Source: Candidatus Ancaeobacter aquaticus
GTDB lineage: Bacteria > Auribacterota > Ancaeobacteria > Ancaeobacterales > Ancaeobacteraceae
NCBI GenBank assembly: GCA_030765405.1
Contig: JAVCCP010000079.1
Coordinates: forward strand, 1 to 33,186
Direction: 5' to 3'
Length of the DNA stretch: 33,186 nucleotides
Shown: one piece after another, positions 7,102-15,579 of the stretch
Layout of the letters: each line of letters begins with the position of its first letter
Position numbering within the stretch: the stretch's first letter is position 1
Program-made: the position numbers and the translations under genes
The notes under the pieces: model-generated
Database searches by the model: none
What the model was told of the DNA's origin: nothing
The model's input: only the letters and a program-made list of their open reading frames with translations

Positions 7102-8796
7102 TTACATTCGGCATGGCGCTTTTACCCCTAAGAGATGCAGTCCGTTTGCGATAACAATTCGTGCAGCGTCAATAAGCGTTAAACGCGCAAGTGTCAGTTC
7201 TTCATCATCCGATAACACTCTACATCGAGTATAAAACACATGCATCTTACTTGCAAGATCTTCTAAATAGAGTGGAATCCAATGCGACTCAAGCTTATCT
7301 GCGGCAATACCAACAATATCTTCGAACCTTCCAAGAAACTTCAATAAATCAAGCGCTTCAGGCTCATTCAATAATTCGAGACGCGCATTCTGCAGTAACT
7401 CTTTGGTGATATAAATACCTTTTTCTTCTCGTGCCTTTTTAAAAATACTTGATATACGTGCATGTGCATACTGCACATAATAAACAGGGTTATCAGAACT
7501 TTGTTTTTTTGCTAGTTCAAGATCAAAATCAAGGTGGCTGTCTGTCTTTCTCCTCACGAAAAAGTATCGCGCAGAATCTACACCGACTTCATCAATTACT
7601 TCACGCAAGGATATAAATTCTCCGGCACGTGTTGACATAGAAAGCCGCGTGTCGCCCTGAAACAATGTTGCAAGCTGCACAATAACAACGGTAAGTATAT
7701 TTTCGTCATAGCCTAACGCTGTTAAAGACGCTTTGAGACGCTGAATATATCCATGATGGTCAGGGCCCCATAAATTTATAAGCATCTCATACCCTCTTTT
7801 ACACTTATCATCGTGATAAGCAATATCAGGGGTAATATAGGTCATGTCACCGGTATTCTTTATAAGCACCCTATCTTTGTCATCGCCATATTGCGTTGAT
7901 CTAAACCATAAGGCGCCCTCGTCGGTATAGGTAAGCTTCTTTTCCCTTAACGTCTCTAACACTGCCTCGATTTTTGTGGTTTGGGCAAACTTTTTTTCAC
8001 TAAACCATGAGTCAAATCGCACATTAAACTCAGTGAGATCATGTTTGATATCTTCTAGTATTGTGTTTGAGGCATATTCCATAAAATAAGGAATAACATC
8101 TTCTTGTGTACTGTTAAGATACTTATTACCGTCTTTATCAATTATCGATTGAGCTATATCATAAATATATGCTCCTTTATATCCATCTTCCGGAAAAGAA
8201 TCCCCTTTACCAAGTTTTTCTTTATACCGTGCATACACAGAGAGTCCTAATATATGTATTTGTTTTCCTCTGTCATTGATTAAATATTCTCGTGTGACAT
8301 CATATCCTGCAAAAGAGAGGATGTGGCTTAGCGTATCACCGACAGCTGCCTGACGGCCATGCGCAACAGTCAGAGGACCAGTGGGATTTGCGCTGACAAA
8401 CTCAACCATGACCTTTTTACCCTTCCCAACATTGACACGTCCATAATCTTTTTCCTGTTCATGAATAGTTCTCAGCATTATGTGACATGCATGCTGAGTT
8501 AAGTAAAAATTGATAAACCCCGGTCCCGCGATCTTTATCTCTTGAACAGTATCCGAAAGTGCAGGGTCATTATCAAGCGCCTCTTTTATGCCGAGAGCAA
8601 TTTTGGGCGGTGCATTCTTAAACGTTCGGGCAAGCTGCAAAGCACAATTTGTTGATATATCACCAAATTGTTTGTCCGATGGTGTTTCTAACAGTATGTC
8701 GGGAAGTGTCTCTGGAGATATTCCAGAATCTGAACACATCTGATTCAGTGTATTTTTCAGCGAAGATATTATAATTTCTGTTATAACTTTATTCAT
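7102..8796 (-). CDS. argS: Arginyl-tRNA synthetase (564 aa)
   Basis: Class I aminoacyl-tRNA synthetase that charges tRNA-Arg with arginine in the cytoplasm. Full length for the family. The N-terminal Arg-tRNA synthetase domain (about residues 1-95) is followed by the catalytic core with ANPTGPLTVAHGR at 126-138, the HIGH-motif equivalent, and RLSMSTRAGEF near residue 380, the KMSKS-equivalent typical of ArgS. The DALR anticodon-binding domain closes the protein (ending HLLGVKAPCRM). ATG at 8796 overlaps the end of rsfS by 8 bases, so the two are translationally linked. Confidence 0.96.
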   Translation of the reverse strand: MNKVITEIIISSLKNTLNQMCSDSGISPETLPDILLETPSDKQFGDISTNCALQLARTFKNAPPKIALGIKEALDNDPALSDTVQEIKIAGPGFINFYLTQHACHIMLRTIHEQEKDYGRVNVGKGKKVMVEFVSANPTGPLTVAHGRQAAVGDTLSHILSFAGYDVTREYLINDRGKQIHILGLSVYARYKEKLGKGDSFPEDGYKGAYIYDIAQSIIDKDGNKYLNSTQEDVIPYFMEYASNTILEDIKHDLTEFNVRFDSWFSEKKFAQTTKIEAVLETLREKKLTYTDEGALWFRSTQYGDDKDRVLIKNTGDMTYITPDIAYHDDKCKRGYEMLINLWGPDHHGYIQRLKASLTALGYDENILTVVIVQLATLFQGDTRLSMSTRAGEFISLREVIDEVGVDSARYFFVRRKTDSHLDFDLELAKKQSSDNPVYYVQYAHARISSIFKKAREEKGIYITKELLQNARLELLNEPEALDLLKFLGRFEDIVGIAADKLESHWIPLYLEDLASKMHVFYTRCRVLSDDEELTLARLTLIDAARIVIANGLHLLGVKAPCRM

Positions 8797-9163
8797 CTGT
8801 TACAGTTCCATATGTAATTTTCTGAGCATCTTCCCATAAACGTTCCAAATCATAATGCTGTCGAGCTTCAGGAGTAAATACATGTATAACAACATCAAAA
8901 TAATCTATAATCACCCACTTAGAGTCTGAAAGCCCTTCCATATGATAATAATGAATATTATGCTTTTTTTTGTTCGTGCAACCAATTTCTTCAGCAAGTG
9001 CTTTTACATGTTTATTATTCGATCCAGTAATAAAAACAAAATAATCAGCGACAGAGGAAATCTCTTTAATATCAAACAAAATGATATCGGTTCCCTTCTT
9101 TTCATCCGCAATCTTTGCACACATAAGAGCCAATTTTTTTGCATCAGTTTTTTTATTTTTAAT
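8789..9163 (-). CDS. rsfS: Ribosomal silencing factor RsfS, probable AUU start (124 aa)
   Basis: RsfS binds ribosomal protein L14 and blocks subunit joining when growth slows. Family signatures are present: KGTDIILFDIKEISSVADYF, ITGSNNKHVKALAEEI, then the KWVIIDYFDVVIHVFTPEARQHYDLERLW ending (given here in name only as the usual C-terminal block). The start is unusual. No ATG lies between the nadD stop and Met35 (numbered from TTG 9226). An ATT at 9163-9161 is in frame, 6 bases after AGGGGG, which overlaps the nadD stop TAG. It gives a protein of normal length with the first helix intact. The alternatives are TTG 9226 (145 aa, 53-base overlap with nadD, a Cys/Arg-rich extension unlike the family) and ATG 9124, which would cut the first helix. 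Confidence 0.85.
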   Translation of the reverse strand: MKNKKTDAKKLALMCAKIADEKKGTDIILFDIKEISSVADYFVFITGSNNKHVKALAEEIGCTNKKKHNIHYYHMEGLSDSKWVIIDYFDVVIHVFTPEARQHYDLERLWEDAQKITYGTVTDE

Positions 9164-9173
9164 AGCACACCCC

Positions 9174-9767
9174 CTACAAATACAAGCCTTTTTGCTTAAT
9201 ATATTTCTCAGCTTTCTCAGGCACAATGTATTTTATGTTTATATTATTTTTTATTCGCTTTCTGATATCTGACGATGATACAGCAATGGGAAAACCTTTT
9301 ATTGATCGAGAAAAATACTTTTTAAGCGTACCCATCCCAGCTAACGTTTCATTATACAGGCAACCGGGCCTTTCATAAGATATTATTTTACATAACTTAA
9401 CTATCTCTTGAGACTGATGCCACGAATGAAAGTCAGCCATACTATCAGTACCCATAAGAAAGAATAATTCATCGTTTTCAGAAATTATCTTTTTCATAGA
9501 TCTCAAAGTATCTACAGAATATGACGTTCCACCCCTGACAATCTCGATATCTGACAAGGTAAATGCATTATTTCCTTTTATCGAACACCGTATCATATGC
9601 ATACGGTCTTTCGGGTCAATAATATTTTTATTCCTCTTATGAGGCGGAATATAAGCCGGAATAAAAATCACTTTACCCAGTCTATACTGTTCCAGGGCCA
9701 TCTGCGCAATATATAAATGACCATTATGAATAGGATTAAAGGTTCCCCCAAACAAACATATTTTCAT
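9174..9767 (-). CDS. nadD: Nicotinate-nucleotide adenylyltransferase (197 aa)
   Basis: Transfers AMP from ATP to nicotinate mononucleotide to make deamido-NAD in NAD synthesis. The nucleotidyltransferase signature GGTFNPIHNGH is at residues 8-18 (GxFxPxHxGH type), PPHKR follows at about 41-45, and the ATP-binding SSSDIRKRI is near residue 165, matching the SSTxIR motif. ATG at 9767 has only a weak ribosome site. nadD next to rsfS is a widespread bacterial arrangement; the nadD stop codon lies inside the proposed rsfS ribosome site. Confidence 0.95.
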   Translation of the reverse strand: MKICLFGGTFNPIHNGHLYIAQMALEQYRLGKVIFIPAYIPPHKRNKNIIDPKDRMHMIRCSIKGNNAFTLSDIEIVRGGTSYSVDTLRSMKKIISENDELFFLMGTDSMADFHSWHQSQEIVKLCKIISYERPGCLYNETLAGMGTLKKYFSRSIKGFPIAVSSSDIRKRIKNNINIKYIVPEKAEKYIKQKGLYL

Positions 9768-9819
9768 TTTTTATATCCGGCAAATATAATCTCTCACGAC
9801 TTTTTATTCGTGACACGCA

Positions 9820-11076
9820 CTACGATCTTATTTGCCCGTTTCCCATTACAAGATATTTGTATGTTGTGAGCTCATTGAGGCCCATTGGACCGCGAGCATG
9901 TATTTTATCTGTGCTGATACCGATCTCCGCACCAAAACCAAATTGACCACCGTCATTAAAACGGGTAGACGCATTATGGAATACTGCCGAAGAATCGACC
10001 TTGGATAAAAATTCTTGTGCCGCCTTCTTGTTTTTAGTAACAATAGTATCAGAGTGTTTTGAACCGTGCGTATTAATATGAGCTATAGCATCGTTAATGT
10101 TATTAACAATACCGACAGACAATATTAAATCTAAATATTCCGTATCCCAATCTTTCGCCGTTACCGGCTTAACACCCTTAACGACTTTTCTCACACGCAT
10201 GTCACCTCTAATCTCAACATCTTTTTCTCTCAAAGCATCAGCAATAACCTGTAAACATTTTTGCGCAATATCTTTATGCACAAGTACAGTTTCTATCGCA
10301 TTACACACTCCCGGACGCTGTGTCTTTGCGTTTACTATTATATTTTTTGCCATCGTGATATCCGCATTTTTATCAACATACACATGACAAATACCATTAT
10401 AGTGTTTTATGACAGGTATTGTAGAGTTCTCAGTGACAAATCGAATAAGCCCTTCTCCACCTCTAGGGATAACCAGATCTATACTTTCGTTTTGCACCAA
10501 AAGCGGCTTCATTAATGCCCTATCAGTATATTTTATTAGCTGTATAGTGTCAGTAGGCAATCCTGCTTTCTTACATGATGCGGAAAGAATATCGGCTATC
10601 ATCATATTTGAATGTATAGCTTCAGATCCGCCACGTAAAATAACAACATTTCCCGACTTCACGCACAATGCGCTCGAGTCTGCAGTAACATTAGGACGTG
10701 ATTCATAAATAATGGCAATAACTCCTATAGGAACTTTCACCTTTTGTATTAATAACCCATGAGGCGTCTTCCACTGGTTGATACACTGCCCAACAGGGTC
10801 TTTTAGGCACGCTATTTGTCTTAACCCATCGCACATGTCATTAATTCTTTGATCGGTTAATGTAAGTCTGTCTAAAAGTGCTTCAGATAACTTTTTCTTA
10901 CGTCCACTAATCAGATCTTTCTCATTTGCACGTTGAATATGCTTTTTATTCTTACTAATATCCTCTGCCATTTGTTTTAGGGCTTTATTTTTCTTTGCAG
11001 TTGATATAACGGCTAATTCTAATGCCGCTTTTCGTGCACGCGAAGCAACAGATATAATATATTTTTCATAGTTCAT
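9820..11076 (-). CDS. proA: Gamma-glutamyl phosphate reductase (418 aa)
   Basis: Second step of proline synthesis: NADPH-dependent reduction of gamma-glutamyl phosphate to glutamate semialdehyde. Aldehyde-dehydrogenase fold of usual length. Recognisable blocks are GVIAIIYESRPNVTADSSALCVKSGN, here split as IYESRPNVTAD and LCVKSGNVVILRGGSEA, the catalytic-Cys segment TQRPGVCNAIETVLVH, and the C-terminal FGFGAEIGISTDKIHARGPMGL, seen as GAEIGISTDKIHARGP. ATG at 11076 with GGGAC upstream. It is downstream of proB across a 243-base spacer and 52 bases before nadD. Confidence 0.96.
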   Translation of the reverse strand: MNYEKYIISVASRARKAALELAVISTAKKNKALKQMAEDISKNKKHIQRANEKDLISGRKKKLSEALLDRLTLTDQRINDMCDGLRQIACLKDPVGQCINQWKTPHGLLIQKVKVPIGVIAIIYESRPNVTADSSALCVKSGNVVILRGGSEAIHSNMMIADILSASCKKAGLPTDTIQLIKYTDRALMKPLLVQNESIDLVIPRGGEGLIRFVTENSTIPVIKHYNGICHVYVDKNADITMAKNIIVNAKTQRPGVCNAIETVLVHKDIAQKCLQVIADALREKDVEIRGDMRVRKVVKGVKPVTAKDWDTEYLDLILSVGIVNNINDAIAHINTHGSKHSDTIVTKNKKAAQEFLSKVDSSAVFHNASTRFNDGGQFGFGAEIGISTDKIHARGPMGLNELTTYKYLVMGNGQIRS

Positions 11077-11319
11077 GTTATCGTCCCTAGTTCACACCCA
11101 TGAAATTTATTTATAAATTTCTCTGAGTATAGTCCCCTTGGGGATCGTTCATGGTTCATAGTTTATTGAAGACCTTAGATCTCGTTTTTTTTGTTTTTTC
11201 TTTGTTTTTAGTCTCTGGTATAAAATATTAGGTATTGTTTTTTTATTTATTATTTTGTCTTATAGCATATAACTTACAGCTTACAGCAGGACCAGTCTGT
11301 GGTCTCTTGTCTCTGGTCT
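11077..11319. repeat. Low-complexity spacer with short 7-bp tandem duplications
   Basis: The gap between proB and proA contains three unrelated words, each repeated with a 7-base period: GTTCATR x2 (11147-11160), TTACAGC x2 (11274-11287) and KGTCTCT x3 (11301-11321, overlapping the proB stop); GTCTCTGG recurs singly at 11211. There is also a hairpin GAAATTTA-TTTA-TAAATTTC (11102-11121) and TCCCC-TT-GGGGA (11133-11144). Long T runs occupy 11180-11255. No gene is visible. Confidence 0.6.
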
Positions 11320-12465
11320 CTATAAAAGTACGAGATGATTTCTATGAATCACCTCGTCATGTTCTTTTTTCCCTAGCACCTTTTCAATATCTTTTGTTTT
11401 CAGTTTCTTTATTTTCTGCACTTCGCTAACAGAATAATAAGATATCCCTCGCCCCATTTCTTCTCCCTGCGTATTGAGAACGCTCACCGTATCGCCTTTT
11501 AGGAAATCACCATCGCAATCAATAATTCCAGACGCTAAAAGTGACTTTCCGCCACCCTTAAGCGCATGTTCAGCGCCTTCATCAATAGTAATAGTTCCCG
11601 CAGGTGTTACAAAAAAAGCAATCCAGCGTTTTCTTCCTGCCATTTTGCCTTTCTTGGGAAGAAATATTGTTCCGAGATCTTTACCTTCAAATAAATCTAT
11701 TAATATATTATTTTGCAGACCATTAACAATAACAGCCGCTTCACCCGCGCGATTGACATTCTTTATCGCTTTGAGTTTGCTCTTCATACCGCCGGTACCG
11801 AGTTGTGATTTTTTCACGTGACAGAGCTCTTCGACCTTCTGATCAACGCTTTCCACGATTGAAACAACATGACCATTACGGACATCTCCTGTTTGAGAAC
11901 AATCTATCAACCCATCGACATTTGTAAGCATAACAAGCATTTGGGCCTTAATGAGATTAGTAACAAGAGCCGATAGATAATCATTATCCCCAAATTTAAT
12001 CTCATCAGTGCTCACCGTATCATTTTCATTTACTATAGGAATCACATTCAGGGTAAGAAGATTACATATCGTGTTACGTATATTTATATGCCTGGTACGC
12101 ACCTTCAGATCATCATTAATAAGGAGTATTTGTGCTGTATTTTCCCCTAGCTCTTTAAAATAGTGATGATATTCACGCATTAACGCGCATTGCCCGACAG
12201 ACGCCACTGCTTGAAGCTGCGGCAAAGACTTTGGACGTGATTTTATTTTCAATTCTCCCATACCTGCACCAATAGCAGCTGATGATACAAGCACCACTTC
12301 ATACCCGCGCTTCTTTAAGTCAACAACCTGCTGTGCAATATGAGCTATTTGCTTTTTATCAATCAAGCCTTTACTGTCAGTTAACACATTAGTCCCTATT
12401 TTCACGACTATGCGCTTAACCTTACGTAAAATATCTTCTCTAAATTTTTGATTTAATTCATGCAT
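11320..12465 (-). CDS. proB: Glutamate 5-kinase with PUA domain (381 aa)
   Basis: First step of proline synthesis: ATP-dependent phosphorylation of glutamate, normally feedback-inhibited by proline. The amino-acid kinase domain (about 1-265) shows VVKIGTNVLTD, VLVSSAAIGAGMG, VNENDTVSTDEIKFGDND and LTNVDGL. The C-terminal PUA domain (about 285-375) starts at RKRWIAFFVTPAGTITIDEGA. ATG at 12465; AAAGG is 12 bases upstream, rather far. The stop codon lies inside a GGTCTCT heptamer array. It is 27 bases after obgE and probably in one transcript with it; the spacer downstream may reduce coupling to proA. Confidence 0.96.
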   Translation of the reverse strand: MHELNQKFREDILRKVKRIVVKIGTNVLTDSKGLIDKKQIAHIAQQVVDLKKRGYEVVLVSSAAIGAGMGELKIKSRPKSLPQLQAVASVGQCALMREYHHYFKELGENTAQILLINDDLKVRTRHINIRNTICNLLTLNVIPIVNENDTVSTDEIKFGDNDYLSALVTNLIKAQMLVMLTNVDGLIDCSQTGDVRNGHVVSIVESVDQKVEELCHVKKSQLGTGGMKSKLKAIKNVNRAGEAAVIVNGLQNNILIDLFEGKDLGTIFLPKKGKMAGRKRWIAFFVTPAGTITIDEGAEHALKGGGKSLLASGIIDCDGDFLKGDTVSVLNTQGEEMGRGISYYSVSEVQKIKKLKTKDIEKVLGKKEHDEVIHRNHLVLL

Positions 12466-12492
12466 TGAAACAGTACCTTTTTTATTTATTTC

Positions 12493-13509
<1,017 letters not shown>

Positions 13510-13551
13510 TTAGTAGATCATTTGCATTAACTATAAAATCTTCGGAAATAA

Positions 13552-13590
13552 AAAAGGATTCTGAGTAAACGCTCCATTCAGAATCCTTTT
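13552..13590 (-). terminator. Intrinsic terminator after rpmA
   Basis: Perfect 13-base stem (13552-13564 with 13578-13590, AAAAGGATTCTGA type) around a 13-base loop, followed on the minus strand by T residues. It lies 25 bases beyond the rpmA stop. Transcription of obgE therefore needs read-through or a promoter in 13489-13551. Confidence 0.9.
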
Positions 13591-13614
13591 CATATTTTAT
13601 TATGATAACAGGTA

Positions 13615-13875
13615 CTATGCCTGTACGGGTTGTACGCTTATTTTCTGCCGTACAGATTTATGCCCGTCAAATGATACAATTCCGTCGATCAGAGAAAAGA
13701 TTGTCCAATCTCTTCCAACACCAACGTTTTTCCCCGGCTTAAATCTCGACCCTCGTTGCCGAACAATAATACTGCCTGCACTCACATACTGTCCACCATA
13801 TGCTTTAACGCCTAAACGCTGTGCATTACTGTCTCGACCATTCCTTGATGTACCTTGTCCCTTTTTATGCGCCAT
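13615..13875 (-). CDS. rpmA: 50S ribosomal protein L27 (86 aa)
   Basis: Large-subunit protein whose N-terminal tail reaches toward the peptidyl transferase centre. The standard start [20 protein letters not shown] is present, with no cleavable N-terminal extension of the Firmicutes kind. [19 protein letters not shown] is the family core. ATG at 13875 with GAGGTG upstream, 12 bases after rplU. Usual length. Confidence 0.98.
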   Translation of the reverse strand: MAHKKGQGTSRNGRDSNAQRLGVKAYGGQYVSAGSIIVRQRGSRFKPGKNVGVGRDWTIFSLIDGIVSFDGHKSVRQKISVQPVQA

Positions 13876-13887
13876 TATATCACCTCG

Positions 13888-14223
13888 TTATACTTCTTTT
13901 TTTTGTGTTCCTTCAGTACTAATCTTTTGAATTTTAACCTCGGTAATTTGTTGTCTATGTCCAATTTTCTTTGAAGAATCTTTTCTTCTTTTATACTTAT
14001 AGGCGATCAACTTTTTACCTTTTGTTTGCACAACTAATTCGCCGACAACAACAGCGTTTTCAATAAAAGGTTTTCCGACAACAACTTTTTTATCATCGGC
14101 TATAAGAAGTACTTCTTCAAAATTAATTGTATCTCCAGGATTTCCGTCAAGTTTCTCAACGGTAACAACATCCCCTTTAGTAACTTTATACTGTTTACCA
14201 CCAGATTTAACAACCGCAAACAT
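13888..14223 (-). CDS. rplU: 50S ribosomal protein L21 (111 aa)
   Basis: Large-subunit protein that binds 23S rRNA. ATG at 14223 gives the family start [14 protein letters not shown], with GGAGG 5 bases upstream. A TTG at 14235 is in frame but overlaps the ribosome site, so the longer 115-residue version is unlikely. The basic C-terminal block [21 protein letters not shown] is the conserved RNA-binding region (cited in part as [17 protein letters not shown]). First gene of the rplU-rpmA pair. Confidence 0.97.
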   Translation of the reverse strand: MFAVVKSGGKQYKVTKGDVVTVEKLDGNPGDTINFEEVLLIADDKKVVVGKPFIENAVVVGELVVQTKGKKLIAYKYKRRKDSSKKIGHRQQITEVKIQKISTEGTQKKEV

Positions 14224-14269
14224 AATATCCTCCAAAAAATGATTGTTTACACAAAGAATAGGAGTTAAT

Positions 14270-14298
14270 ATAAAACACTATTATCACTTTTTTGTCAA
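14270..14298 (-). promoter_or_regulatory. Promoter of rplU-rpmA
   Basis: On the minus strand a perfect TTGACA (14298-14293) is followed after 17 bases by TTTTAT (14275-14270). The start site would lie about 40 bases before the rplU ATG. No L21-leader structure could be confirmed by eye. Confidence 0.6.
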
Positions 14299-14364
14299 CA
14301 ATATTTTAAGCCTTATTAGGTAAAGGCCGCTATATTCTACACAAGCATCGTTATGATATTAGGT

Positions 14365-14370
14365 TATAAT
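14365..14370 (+). promoter_or_regulatory. Possible -10 element of hemW
   Basis: Perfect TATAAT in the divergent region before hemW; no good -35 was found at the usual spacing. An AAAGGAG at 14378-14384 is about 40 bases from the hemW start, too far to serve it, and no ORF of interest begins next to it. Confidence 0.35.
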
Positions 14371-14423
14371 TATAAATAAAGGAGCTAAAAGTAGCCATTA
14401 GATGCCGCTAACCATGGGTACTA

Positions 14424-15548
14424 ATGCGTTATTGTAAATTTATGGAACCAATTGCTCTATACATACATATACCGTTTTGCATAAAAAAATGTACCTATTG
14501 TGACTTTTGTTCTATCCCTGTTCCATCCAAAACAATAATCAATAACTATATAAATGGCGTAATTAGAGAAATTAAGAGCTATTATCCACATATAAAGCAG
14601 TATAAAATCGATACCGTCTATTTTGGCGGTGGGACACCCTCTTCAATTAACCCATCACATATTAATCGTATCCTAAAAGCAATTCGTGAATCAAAACAAT
14701 TAGAAGATCATGCGGAAATAACACTCGAGGTAAACCCAGGAACTGTTTCAAAATCAAATTTAGAGACCTATAGATCACTAGGTATAAATAGATTAAGCAT
14801 AGGAGCCCAAAGCTTTATCGATAATGAGCTTGCTCTTCTCGGCCGCATACACACTGTTGATGACATTCACAAGGCATATACATGGTCAAGATCTGCCGGT
14901 TTTAACAATATCAGTTTGGACCTCATATATGGACTTCCCGGTCAAAAGATGCATTCTCTTACTTATTCACTAGAGGAAATAATTGCATTATCGCCCGAGC
15001 ATATATCTACCTATAGCCTGACGATCGAAAAAAGCACCCCCATATTCAAACAGGTTCTTTCGGGATCTATCCCGGACATAAACAATACACTACAAGCTAA
15101 AATGTTTACCGCTATAATGAATAGACTAAAAAAATCAAGCTATACTCACTATGAGATATCCAACTTTTCTGCACGAGGTTTTCATTCAATACATAACACA
15201 GGGTACTGGACAGGAAAAGAGTATATTGGCGTAGGTGTTGGGGCTCATTCAAACATTAATCATATACGCTATAACAATAGCAAGAATATTGCCACCTATG
15301 TAGCACATGCTCGCAAAAGAAAAGAACCTACTCTTTCCGAAACAAAACAATTCTGGGAAAAAATCATACTTGGATTAAGGATAATACATGGAATACAAAT
15401 AGACAATATCCCTGCCACATGCCACACATATGAGCAAAAAATTGCGTCTCTGGTAAAAAAGAAGCTCATTACATGTGAAAATAATAAGCTCAGACTAACA
15501 AAAAAAGGGATATTGTTTTACGACGAAATTGCTGTAACCTTGATATGA
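14424..15548 (+). CDS. hemW: HemW-like radical SAM protein (374 aa)
   Basis: HemW binds heme and S-adenosylmethionine and is thought to deliver heme to target proteins; it was long misnamed as an oxygen-independent coproporphyrinogen oxidase. The 4Fe-4S motif is Cys19-X3-Cys23-X2-Cys26 (PFCIKKCTYCDFCS), with the fourth Cys29 typical of the family. YFGGGTPSSI is the glycine-rich SAM-binding segment. HNTGYW near residue 260 matches the HNxxYW motif that separates HemW from HemN. The C-terminal HemN_C-like domain has ETKQFWEKIILGLR. ATG 14424 and ATG 14442 (Met7) are both possible starts and neither has a good ribosome site; the latter gives the more typical N-terminus. An in-frame TAA at 14409 excludes longer forms. 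It is the only plus-strand gene. Confidence 0.93.
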   Translation: MRYCKFMEPIALYIHIPFCIKKCTYCDFCSIPVPSKTIINNYINGVIREIKSYYPHIKQYKIDTVYFGGGTPSSINPSHINRILKAIRESKQLEDHAEITLEVNPGTVSKSNLETYRSLGINRLSIGAQSFIDNELALLGRIHTVDDIHKAYTWSRSAGFNNISLDLIYGLPGQKMHSLTYSLEEIIALSPEHISTYSLTIEKSTPIFKQVLSGSIPDINNTLQAKMFTAIMNRLKKSSYTHYEISNFSARGFHSIHNTGYWTGKEYIGVGVGAHSNINHIRYNNSKNIATYVAHARKRKEPTLSETKQFWEKIILGLRIIHGIQIDNIPATCHTYEQKIASLVKKKLITCENNKLRLTKKGILFYDEIAVTLI

Positions 15549-15559
15549 CATATTCTTGC

Positions 15560-15579
15560 AGAGTATTCTTACTCTTTTT
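15560..15579 (+). terminator. Possible short terminator of hemW
   Basis: AGAGTA-TTCT-TACTCT hairpin followed by TTTT on the plus strand, 12 bases after the hemW stop and overlapping the last codons of the convergent gene. The stem is only 6 bases. Confidence 0.35.

Noticed and set aside
9127-9226. rsfS starting at TTG 9226
   Set aside because: It would overlap nadD by 53 bases, add a Cys/Arg-rich extension foreign to the family, and has no ribosome site.
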